Of a stretch of DNA of 64,000 nucleotides, positions 57,207 to 64,000 are shown one piece after another. The translations under genes and the position numbers were made by a program. The stretch is from Psychrobacillus psychrotolerans (lineage in GTDB: Bacteria; Bacillota; Bacilli; Bacillales_A; Planococcaceae). The notes below the pieces were generated by a model that saw only the letters and a list, made by a program, of their open reading frames with translations, had not been told where the DNA came from and did not search any database. Location: the NCBI RefSeq assembly GCF_900115805.1, contig NZ_FOXU01000008.1, positions 1 to 64,000 on the forward strand, in the 5' to 3' direction. Every line of letters starts with the position of its first letter. Position 1 is the stretch's first letter.

Positions 57207-58058
57207 ATGAGTAGGATTATTTTTTCGACAGAGAGTGGCGCTGATTTACCGAAAGACCTGGTTGAGAAACATCAAATCCAAGTAGTGCCGATGCATGTCA
57301 TCATGGATGGGAAGGATTACTTAGATGGTGAGTTACCGGTAGAGGATGTTTTTGATTATCATAGTCGCACGAAAAAAATACCATCTACAACAGCAACGAA
57401 TATACATGAGTACCATGAATTGTTTACGAAAATTAGAAAAGATTTTCCTGATAGCATCATTATTCATATTGGATATACGTCCAAAGCATCTGCTTCCTTT
57501 CAAAGTGCATTAATCGCAGCGGAAGATTTTGAAGATCTTTTTCTAATTGATGCGCTAAATGTAACAGGTGGATTAGCTGCAATCGTGATGTATGCTGTAA
57601 CTTTGCTTGAGGAAGAACCTTCCATTAGCCATGTTCACTTAATGGAAAAAATAGAATCTGTAGTTCCTAAAACAAGACTGGCTTTCCTTCCCGGCAGTTT
57701 AGATTTTCTAAGGTCTGGTGGAAGGGTAAGTAACGTTGCTTATATTGGAGGAGTACTATTAAAAATAAAGCCCTGCATCGAATTAGTAGAAGGAAAGCTT
57801 GTTTCAACTAGAAAATATCGTGGAAGTATGAGCATAGTTGCGGAAAAGCTCATGCGAGACTACTTAAACCAATACGATATTGATAGAAAGCAGCTGTATT
57901 TAATCTACTCTATTGGACTTGATGAGAGTATTAAAAGACGAATGGATGAAATCGCGAAGGAAGCAGGTTTCGAGAAAATCACATGGATGCAAGCAGGTGC
58001 AATGATTTCTACCCATGCTGGACCAGGTGGTTTTGGGATTGCAGGAGTGGAATGTTAG
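57207..58058 (+). CDS. DegV-family fatty-acid-binding protein
   Basis: A 283-residue DegV protein, related to FakB, which presents fatty acids to the FakA kinase. IIFSTESGADLPKDLVEKHQ (about residues 4-23) and STTATNIHEYHELFTKIRKD match domain 1; LPGSLDFLRSGGRVSNVAYI (about 161-180) is the lipid-binding segment, and STHAGPGGFGIAGV ends the protein with the phosphate loop. SD GAAAGGAA. No FakA gene is near. Confidence 0.88.
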   Translation: MSRIIFSTESGADLPKDLVEKHQIQVVPMHVIMDGKDYLDGELPVEDVFDYHSRTKKIPSTTATNIHEYHELFTKIRKDFPDSIIIHIGYTSKASASFQSALIAAEDFEDLFLIDALNVTGGLAAIVMYAVTLLEEEPSISHVHLMEKIESVVPKTRLAFLPGSLDFLRSGGRVSNVAYIGGVLLKIKPCIELVEGKLVSTRKYRGSMSIVAEKLMRDYLNQYDIDRKQLYLIYSIGLDESIKRRMDEIAKEAGFEKITWMQAGAMISTHAGPGGFGIAGVEC

Positions 58059-58236
58059 AAATTTTAGAGGGATTTAGTATATAAATAAAAGAGAGTAAAA
58101 TCTAAGCAGGGAGATTCACTCACTTTGGCTGAGATTGTGGATAGTCCTTAGTTAACTAGTCTTTACAACATCTGAGCCGATTGATATATTAAGTGTTAAT
58201 ATCAAAAATAAAGATTAGGGAAAAGGGGTTTGAAAA

Positions 58237-58746
58237 GTGGATGTTAGATACCCAATTGGAGAATTACAAGTTCCTGAAAAAGTAACATTAGAAAATATTC
58301 AAGAATGGTTAAAGGAAATTAGAACGTATACGGTGCGACTTAGAGAAACGGTTGACACATTAAGTGATGAAGAGTTAAACAAAACGTATCGTGAAGGTGC
58401 ATGGACAGTTCGTCAGCTTGTTCACCACATTGCAGATTCACAGTTGAACATGTACCAACGTTTGAAGCTAGCTTTAACTGATGAGAATCCAGTAGTACCA
58501 GGATTTAGTGAGGAGAAGTGGGCAATACAACCAGATACAATACTTCCTGTAGAAAGTTCTATCAAAATGCTAGAAGGTATAAATGAGCGTATTGTTTCTT
58601 TAGGGCAGGATTTAACTGAAGACCAATTAAAACGAGTATTTACTCATCAAACAAACGGCGAAATAACAGTGGCGAAAAAAGTTGCAAAACTGGCTTGGCA
58701 CGAAGAGCATCACTTAGCTCATATAAAGATCGCATTATCCAATTAA
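58237..58746 (+). CDS. YfiT-family bacillithiol transferase (DinB fold)
   Basis: A 169-residue DinB/YfiT-like four-helix-bundle protein. Metal-binding histidines lie in WTVRQLVHHIADSQLNMYQR (about residues 61-80) and KLAWHEEHHLAHI (about 151-163). The family includes bacillithiol S-transferases that attach bacillithiol to electrophiles, fitting a Bacillales host. It starts with GTG after AAAAGGGG. Confidence 0.85.
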   Translation: MDVRYPIGELQVPEKVTLENIQEWLKEIRTYTVRLRETVDTLSDEELNKTYREGAWTVRQLVHHIADSQLNMYQRLKLALTDENPVVPGFSEEKWAIQPDTILPVESSIKMLEGINERIVSLGQDLTEDQLKRVFTHQTNGEITVAKKVAKLAWHEEHHLAHIKIALSN

Positions 58747-58761
58747 TATAATAATTAAAAT

Positions 58762-58807
58762 AACAGACGGTTGAGAATTGCGATAATGCACTTCTCAACC
58801 GTCTGTT
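58762..58807. repeat. Palindromic dispersed element A, copy 4
   Basis: AACAGACGGTTGAGAA pairs exactly with TTCTCAACCGTCTGTT. The short apical GCGATAATGC matches copy 1 (GCAATAATGC). It lies 15 nt after yfiT and could act as its terminator, but the T tract is weak. Confidence 0.85.
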
Positions 58808-58937
58808 TGGTTTTAGATTTTTTTTTTAGTATCAAACATGGTAGAAGAAAAATTATATAAGCTAGGTTATACTATAATAATGACTTTATTATTTTAACCA
58901 ACAGATAACACCATAGTGAGAGGATTTGAATTTTAGT

Positions 58938-59924
58938 ATGATAGATAATTTTTGGCGAGATTTACCACGACCATTTTTTGTACTTGCGCCAATGGAAGAT
59001 GTGACGGATGTTGTTTTTCGTCAAGTTGTAAGTCAAGCTGGTAGACCAGACGTGTTTTTCACGGAGTTTACAAACTCAGATAGCTATTGTCATCCAGAAG
59101 GGATGAAAAGTGTCCGTGGTCGCTTAATTTTCACTGAGGATGAACAGCCAATGGTGGCACATATATGGGGAGATAATCCTGAGTATTTTCGTCAAATGAG
59201 TATTGGTATGGCAGAGTTAGGATTTAAAGGTATTGATATTAATATGGGATGCCCTGTACCGAATGTGGCTACTAGAGGAAAAGGAAGCGGACTTATCCTC
59301 CGTCCAGATGTTGCAGCGGAACTTATACAAGCAGCAAAAGCAGGAGGACTGCCAGTCAGTGTGAAGACAAGACTTGGTTTTACGGAACTAGAGGAGATGC
59401 ATGACTGGCTAACACATATTTTGAAACAAGACATTGCGAATCTTTCCATTCATCTACGGACAAGGAAGGAAATGAGCCAAGCAGATGCCCATTGGGAGCT
59501 TATTCCGGAAATAAAAAAAATACGCGATTCTATAGCACCAAATACGCTACTAACAATTAACGGGGACATTCCTGACCGTAAAAAAGGTTTGGAGCTTGCT
59601 GAAAAATACGGTATTGATGGAGTGATGATTGGACGAGGTATTTTTAAAAATCCATTCGCTTTTGAAAAAGAACCAAAGGACCATTCCACTACTGAATACC
59701 TGAATCTGCTAAGATTACAACTGGATTTACAAGATCAATATGCAGAAGAATTACCACGATCAATCACAGGACTGCATCGCTTCTTCAAAATATATGTCAA
59801 AGGATTCCCTGGAGCTGGGGAGTTAAGAAACCAATTGATGAATACAAAGTCAACGGATGAAGTGCGTGCTTTGCTTGATAAATTCGAGGAACGAAGTGAA
59901 GAGACGGATAAAACAGTAGAATGA
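58938..59924 (+). CDS. tRNA-dihydrouridine synthase
   Basis: A 328-residue FMN enzyme that reduces uridines in t[23 protein letters not shown] (about residues 14-33) is the FMN-binding start, and [20 protein letters not shown] (about 95-114) holds the catalytic cysteine. [10 protein letters not shown] and [15 protein letters not shown] follow. It differs from the DusB next to other loci and resembles DusC-like proteins. The ATG at 58938 gives the typical start; a TTG at 58926 is nearer the AGAGGA but only two bases from it. Confidence 0.88.
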   Translation: MIDNFWRDLPRPFFVLAPMEDVTDVVFRQVVSQAGRPDVFFTEFTNSDSYCHPEGMKSVRGRLIFTEDEQPMVAHIWGDNPEYFRQMSIGMAELGFKGIDINMGCPVPNVATRGKGSGLILRPDVAAELIQAAKAGGLPVSVKTRLGFTELEEMHDWLTHILKQDIANLSIHLRTRKEMSQADAHWELIPEIKKIRDSIAPNTLLTINGDIPDRKKGLELAEKYGIDGVMIGRGIFKNPFAFEKEPKDHSTTEYLNLLRLQLDLQDQYAEELPRSITGLHRFFKIYVKGFPGAGELRNQLMNTKSTDEVRALLDKFEERSEETDKTVE

Positions 59925-59927
59925 TTA

Positions 59928-59963
59928 AAAACAGTGAGTAGAATTTCATACTCACTGTTTTTT
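59928..59963. terminator. Bidirectional terminator between dus and ytoQ
   Basis: AAAACAGTGAGTA pairs with TACTCACTGTTTT around an 8-nt loop, with T-rich flanks on both strands, between convergent genes. Confidence 0.9.
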
Positions 59964-59976
59964 ATGTGTATTTATA

Positions 59977-60417
59977 TCAATCAAAAATATAATGGATGAC
60001 ATCTATCGCTTGATCAACAGTTTCTACGGTTACATTCGCCTTGTTTGAAAGCTCTTTTAGTGGGTGAGTCAATGATTCAGGTCTAATAATAATCGTCGGC
60101 TTGTTCATAGCAATAGCCGTGCTAGCGTCCATTGCAGTATTCCATTGTTTATATTTCTCCCCGAATAAAGCTATGACGATATCCGCTTTTTGCATTAAGA
60201 CTTGTGTTCGAAAATTATTAATATCTGATGCAGCATCATCTTTATAAAGGTTAGATGGCTGTTTTCCTTGAATTTCTTCACCGATATTGTCTGAACGATC
60301 ATGGTTTGTTTGAGGTCCGACAAATTCGAGAGGAAGATTTTTTGCGTTTGCTTTTTGTGCAACTTCTTCTCTCCAATCATCATGAATTTGACCTGCTAAA
60401 TAAACAATAAGTTTCAT
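59977..60417 (-). CDS. ytoQ: YtoQ family protein
   Basis: A 146-residue cytoplasmic protein starting LIVYLAGQIHDDWREEV, with PLEFVGPQTNHDRSDNIGEE and QKADIVIALFGEKYKQWNTA, diagnostic of YtoQ. The fold resembles nucleoside 2-deoxyribosyltransferases (Rossmann-like), but activity is unproven. The ATG follows GGAGGAA. It converges with dus. Confidence 0.88.
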   Translation of the reverse strand: MKLIVYLAGQIHDDWREEVAQKANAKNLPLEFVGPQTNHDRSDNIGEEIQGKQPSNLYKDDAASDINNFRTQVLMQKADIVIALFGEKYKQWNTAMDASTAIAMNKPTIIIRPESLTHPLKELSNKANVTVETVDQAIDVIHYIFD

Positions 60418-60603
60418 GCTAATTCCTCCAATACTATTTGACTCTACTCATATAGTATCGAATTTAATGAAGTTTTCAAAGGGAACGCCAAAATCTCCTT
60501 GCGACAAATGAGGTGTCCTTCATTTAGCGTGAGCTTGAAATGAAGTTTAAACTGTGTGAAGATAAATTAAATAGGACTTGAGTTAAATTAGGAGGAGATA
60601 TAT

Positions 60604-61170
60604 ATGACAAAACAAAATAGGCAGTTGTCACACGAGCAAAATGAGGAATTACTCGACATATTGAAGAACCGTTTTGAGAAAAATATGAACCGTCATGACG
60701 GAATTGAGTGGAATAGTGTCCAATCAAAGCTAGAAGCGAATGATGATAAACTCTGGACGCTCTATGAAATGGAGAGAACTGAAGGGGAACCTGATGTATT
60801 GGGCTATGATAACGAGAATAACGAATATATTTTCATGGACTGTGCAGCAGAAAGCCCTAAAGGTCGCAGAAGTATTTGTTATGACCGTAAGGCATTGGAT
60901 TCTAGGAAAAAAAATAAACCAGAGAATTGCGCTATAGATATGGCAACAGAGATGGGCATTGAACTTTTAACAGAGGAACAATATCGGGAGTTGCAGAATC
61001 TTGGAAACTTCGATTTAAAAACGTCAAGTTGGGTGCAAACACCGGACAATATAAGAAAACTTGGAGGAGCTATCTTTTGTGATAGTCGCTATGATACTGT
61101 CTTTACGTACCATAATGGAGCAGATTCCTATTATGCCGCAAGGGGATTCCGAGGCTCTCTAAGGGTTTAG
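60604..61170 (+). CDS. DUF4256 protein
   Basis: A 188-residue cytoplasmic protein with RFEKNMNRHDGIEWNSVQSK, YIFMDCAAESPKGRRSICYD and NGADSYYAARGFRGSLRV, typical of DUF4256. The function is unknown. SD TAGGAGGAG. It is a single gene, without an obvious terminator. Confidence 0.85.
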   Translation: MTKQNRQLSHEQNEELLDILKNRFEKNMNRHDGIEWNSVQSKLEANDDKLWTLYEMERTEGEPDVLGYDNENNEYIFMDCAAESPKGRRSICYDRKALDSRKKNKPENCAIDMATEMGIELLTEEQYRELQNLGNFDLKTSSWVQTPDNIRKLGGAIFCDSRYDTVFTYHNGADSYYAARGFRGSLRV

Positions 61171-61285
61171 AATTATACTTATACTTTGAATTGGAGACGA
61201 AAATAAGTTACCAAAATTCTAATACAAAATTGATAAAAATAAATAATATTATTAAAAAAAGGTTGGAAATTAATGTACAAAGTTA

Positions 61286-61948
61286 ATGGTAGTTATGAAA
61301 GTTAAAGTTGAAAATACGATAATTGAATTTAATGTTCAGTATGGAAATGGAAAGAAGCTATCTATTCATATAGATTCATCAGGTTTCATTACTGTTAAAG
61401 CTCCAAAAGACACAAGTAAAGAAGTAATTAATGGAGCAATAGAAAGTAAAGGCACATGGATACTAGAGAAACTCGAGGAGATTAGAAAAGCTCGAGAATT
61501 ACCTCAGGCAAGAGAGTATCATGCTAATGGCAAGTTCTTATACATGGGAGAAGAAAGATTTCTTCATGAATTAATAGATTGTAGTGATTTAAATGAAGAA
61601 GTACTTAAAAGAAATCTGAAGAAATTCTATATGACTAGATGCAAGGCTATTACCGAGGAACGTATAAAAATATATCAAAAACAGCTGAAAGTAAAACCTA
61701 AAATTATTGAAATTGTAGAATCTAAAGTTAAATGGGGTAGCTGTAGTTCAGGTAAAAAGATTACCTTTAATTTTCGTCTTGCTATGGCTCCCATTGAAGT
61801 AATCGATTATGTAATAATTCATGAGTTATGTCATATTACACATATGAATCATGATCGATCATTTTGGCGACGTGTGGGGAGTATTATGCCAGATTATAAA
61901 GAGAAGGAAGAGTATTTAGCAAGGCACAGTCAGTCAATGTCACTTTAA
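61286..61948 (+). CDS. YgjP-like (M48-related) metallopeptidase
   Basis: A 220-residue protein of the YgjP/WrbI-SprT-like group. The N-terminal beta domain contains KKLSIHIDSSGFITVKAPKD; VKWGSCSSGKKITFNFRLAM and the zinc motif DYVIIHELCHITHMNHDRSF (HExxH, about residues 174-193) follow. Relatives are annotated as UTP pyrophosphatase or metal-dependent hydrolase. The start is uncertain: ATG at 61286 or 61295, neither with a strong SD. Confidence 0.82.
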   Translation: MVVMKVKVENTIIEFNVQYGNGKKLSIHIDSSGFITVKAPKDTSKEVINGAIESKGTWILEKLEEIRKARELPQAREYHANGKFLYMGEERFLHELIDCSDLNEEVLKRNLKKFYMTRCKAITEERIKIYQKQLKVKPKIIEIVESKVKWGSCSSGKKITFNFRLAMAPIEVIDYVIIHELCHITHMNHDRSFWRRVGSIMPDYKEKEEYLARHSQSMSL

Positions 61949-61986
61949 AAACAACTACACTGCTCAAAAGTGTAGTTGTTTTTTTA
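61947..61986 (+). terminator. Terminator after YgjP-like gene
   Basis: AAAACAACTACACT pairs with AGTGTAGTTGTTTT around a 7-nt loop, then T residues. Confidence 0.93.
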
Positions 61987-62199
61987 TTAAAACTTTATGT
62001 TAATAACATTCGTGACAAAGGATACGTTATAAATTTAATCTCGAATTATTAAAACTGTTCGGCTACAAAGAAAATCTAACTAAATTATATTTCACTGTGC
62101 TCATAACCTCCGTGTCCCTTAATTGGTTGCATATTTTATAGAGAGGGGGAAAGTTATATATCGTCCTCTTTGATTAATTTATAGGGGGGAGGAATGGAC

Positions 62200-62382
62200 A
62201 TGTTGTTTTTTGGAAATGAAATACGGAAAGTAAGTAAAAAAATGGGGCCGTCAGCATGGAGTACTATGCGATTACAAGACCCACGCGTAAACGGACAATT
62301 GCGGAAGGATCAGATAGCCCGGGAAAAGGAAGCAAATGAAGCAGAGAAACATAGAAATCGTTTATTGAACAGAGATGACTGA
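62200..62382 (+). CDS. Small hypothetical protein, 60 residues
   Basis: A short basic protein: a start MLFFGNEIRKVSKKMGPSAW, then MRLQDPRVNGQLRKDQIARE and a charged helical tail (KEANEAEKHRNRLLNRDD). A strong SD (GGGGGGAGG) lies 8 nt before the ATG at 62200; the ATG at 62194 is too close to it. A terminator follows, which supports a real gene. No family recognised. Confidence 0.6.
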   Translation: MLFFGNEIRKVSKKMGPSAWSTMRLQDPRVNGQLRKDQIAREKEANEAEKHRNRLLNRDD

Positions 62383-62389
62383 TTAGGAT

Positions 62390-62433
62390 AAAAGACGTTG
62401 CTTCACCCGGAAAGCTGGGGCTACGTCTTTTTT
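62390..62433 (+). terminator. Terminator after the 60-residue gene
   Basis: AAAAGACGT pairs with ACGTCTTTT, with a 24-nt loop that can pair further, followed by T residues. Confidence 0.8.
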
Positions 62434-62469
62434 GTTTTAGGATAAGTATATAAAAATCACCGGGAATAT

Positions 62470-62497
62470 TTCCGTTGCAGGTCGACGCTTTCCGCGT
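62470..62497. repeat. Fragment of a common Bacillaceae intergenic repeat
   Basis: TTCCGTTGCAGGTCGACGCT followed by TTCCGCG resembles the short GC-rich CCGCTGCAG..GGACGCTTTCCGCGG sequence that I recall as widespread between genes in Bacillaceae and Planococcaceae. Only one copy is here and it is diverged. Confidence 0.4.
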
Positions 62498-62663
62498 GGT
62501 AGATCGGTTTTTCTTATGAAGTTGAGTCTATAATATTTGTTTGTGTATATGTATAATTATAACAAATAGTATTACATAGACGGGGAGGTCATATTATTGT
62601 TACTCTACTTTTGATAAGTATCATCTATTCTAGTATGTTAATAACATTAAGGAGATGATATTT

Positions 62664-63092
62664 ATGAAATACAAAAATACAACCAGTGATATTTCCACCG
62701 ATATGTTAGAAGGTTTTTTCGTAGATTGGCCAAATCCGCCCAGTCCTAAAACTCACTTAATAATGCTAAATAAAAGCAGTAAAGTAATTGTGGCGATTGA
62801 TGAAAGTACTAATCAAGTAGTTGGATTTATTACTGCGATTAGTGATGGGGTTTTATCTGCCTATATTCCATTTCTGGAGGTTTTACCAGAATACAAAAAG
62901 AGAGGTATAGGCAAGGAATTAGTAAATCGCATGCTTAAAGAACTTAATGACATTTATATGATTGATTTGTGTTGTGACGATGACTTGGTTCCTTATTATG
63001 ATACGTTTGGAATGACTAAAACAAATGGTATGGTTTTAAGAAACTATAAAATGCAATCTGGCAATATAAAAAATTATGAGCAAAAAATTTAA
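62664..63092 (+). CDS. GNAT-family N-acetyltransferase
   Basis: A 142-residue acetyl-CoA-dependent acyltransferase. The acetyl-CoA loop is VLPEYKKRGIGKELVNRMLK (about residues 73-92) after VVGFITAISDGVLSAYIPFL; YYDTFGMTKTNGMVLRNY ends the fold. The ATG at 62664 follows AAGGAGA by 8 nt; the ATG at 62655 overlaps that SD. The substrate is unknown. Confidence 0.85.
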   Translation: MKYKNTTSDISTDMLEGFFVDWPNPPSPKTHLIMLNKSSKVIVAIDESTNQVVGFITAISDGVLSAYIPFLEVLPEYKKRGIGKELVNRMLKELNDIYMIDLCCDDDLVPYYDTFGMTKTNGMVLRNYKMQSGNIKNYEQKI

Positions 63093-63285
63093 AAATGTAG
63101 TGTAAACCATTAACACTTAACAATAAAACTTTAAAAAGATGCGAATGGTGTTATATAAGGTAATTCCTCTAATGGTAGCCTCTGCTAAGTTGTTTTAAAC
63201 CAATTAAGTTTGGGGAAACTTAGAAGGAATAATGGATAGATTCAGCGAATTTAGAAAGAATGTATTAAAAAAGGGAGCTGGAAGA

Positions 63286-63708
63286 ATGGATACTAATCGC
63301 TCATTAATAACCGTAGAAGCAATTATACATGCACCTGTGGAACAAGTATGGGAATATTGGACAGTACCTGCTCATATAACAAATTGGAATAATGCCTCGG
63401 AAGAATGGCATACGCCATACGCTGAAAATGATTTAAGAGCTGGGGGGAAATTTGTTTCTAGAATGGAAGCAAAAGATGGAAGCTTTGGCTTTGATTTTGG
63501 TGGCCTATATGATGAAGTGCGTTCTCATGAGTTCATCTCTTATACATTGGGGGATGGGAGAAAAGTTGAAATTACATTCATTCCTCAACAAAACGAAACG
63601 AAAGTGGTAGAAGTTTTTGAGCCTGAAACAACTAATCCAATTGAAATGCAACAAGAAGGTTGGCAGGCAATTTTAAACAATTTCAAAAAATATGCGGAGC
63701 AACAATAA
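63286..63708 (+). CDS. SRPBCC (AHSA1-like) protein
   Basis: A 140-residue START-fold protein of the Aha1/CalC group: ITVEAIIHAPVEQVWEYWTV near the N-terminus, YAENDLRAGGKFVSRMEAKD in the middle, and VEVFEPETTNPIEMQQEGWQ toward the end. Such proteins bind hydrophobic ligands; the ligand is unknown. The ATG at 63286 follows GGGAG by about 8 nt; the frame is open further upstream without an SD. Confidence 0.85.
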   Translation: MDTNRSLITVEAIIHAPVEQVWEYWTVPAHITNWNNASEEWHTPYAENDLRAGGKFVSRMEAKDGSFGFDFGGLYDEVRSHEFISYTLGDGRKVEITFIPQQNETKVVEVFEPETTNPIEMQQEGWQAILNNFKKYAEQQ

Positions 63709-63711
63709 ATA

Positions 63712-63763
63712 AAAAGGTGCCTGTTTCTAATACAATTTTGTATTTGGAAACAGGCACCTTTTA
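63712..63763 (+). terminator. Long terminator hairpin after SRPBCC gene
   Basis: AAAAGGTGCCTGTTTC pairs with GAAACAGGCACCTTTT, and the interior TAATACAA/TTGTATT extends it. It may work in both directions. Confidence 0.9.
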
Positions 63764-63779
63764 CTAAAGGAGAAAAAAC

Positions 63780-64000
63780 ATGAGAACTTCAGATGAAATA
63801 TTTGAATTAGTTTTAGGTTACGCAGCAAATGATGAAAGGATTAGAGCAGTAGGGCTAAATGGTTCAAGGACGAATCCCAATGCTCCAAAAGACTTGTTTC
63901 AGGATTTTGATATTGTTTACGTGGTAACTGATGTGAATTCATTCATTGAAGATCCACATTGGATAGAGGTATTCGGTGAACGAATCATTATGCAAACTCC
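63780..64000 (+). CDS. Aminoglycoside 6-adenylyltransferase, 5' part
   Basis: The first 73 codons lie in the window; the gene runs off the right edge. RTSDEIFELVLGYAANDERI, VGLNGSRTNPNAPKDLFQDF and DIVYVVTDVNSFIEDPHWIE match ANT(6)/AadK, which adenylates streptomycin. The GSRTN loop and the DFDI acidic motif are the nucleotidyltransferase active site. The SD AAAGGAG precedes the ATG. AadK of B. subtilis is chromosomal; this may be its counterpart. Function rests on the partial sequence. Confidence 0.85.
   Translation, partial: MRTSDEIFELVLGYAANDERIRAVGLNGSRTNPNAPKDLFQDFDIVYVVTDVNSFIEDPHWIEVFGERIIMQT

Overview
The window is AT-rich DNA from a low-GC Gram-positive bacterium of the order Bacillales. 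It has Bacillus-type Shine-Dalgarno sites, frequent GTG and TTG starts, a PurR/guanine-riboswitch purine operon, CydS, a bacillithiol-type YfiT, and gene order close to Bacillus subtilis from yebE to yefA. The divergence of the proteins and the style of the intergenic repeats suggest the Planococcaceae (Psychrobacillus/Lysinibacillus-like). That placement is inference.

Layout. 1-170: the 5S rRNA gene closing an rRNA operon, with its terminator. 597-923: an orphan IS3-type OrfA. 1.1-1.9 kb: yebE-yebG. 1.9-15.3 kb: the complete purine operon purEKBCSQLFMNHD, preceded by PurR boxes, a sigma-A promoter, a guanine-class riboswitch and an 18-bp attenuator. 15.4-28.1 kb: yerA-yerB-yerC, pcrB-pcrA-ligA-camS and gatCAB, i.e. 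purine salvage, DNA repair and tRNA-dependent amidation. 28.4-37.2 kb: peptidase E-like protein, thioredoxin-like protein, dgkB, the cydABS cytochrome bd oxidase with a small upstream ORF, a HAD phosphatase, a DUF2680 protein and rlmCD. 37.2-38 kb: a graveyard with serine-recombinase and S-layer-homology gene tails. 38-49.1 kb: a fructoside utilisation island made of histidine kinase, AraC-type response regulator, membrane-anchored sugar-binding protein, two permeases, lipoprotein binding protein, GH32 fructosidase and fructokinase, with catabolite-response sites. 49-64 kb: accessory genes (DJ-1/MerR pair, M3 peptidase, MarR/nitroreductase pair, DegV, YfiT, Dus, YtoQ, DUF4256, metallopeptidase, GNAT, SRPBCC) among dispersed repeats and IS remnants. 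The right edge cuts an aminoglycoside 6-adenylyltransferase gene.

The most unusual material is non-coding. Two intergenic arrays, in the purN-purH gap and after gatB, are built from degenerate units with an almost exact 21-nt period but different cores; a third, weaker array follows cydS. Between 49 and 59 kb there are four copies of a 46-55-nt palindromic element and four copies of a second dispersed element carrying a decayed coding-like motif. In the sugar island, the kinase, regulator and anchored binding protein together look like a three-component sugar-sensing system of the AraPST type.
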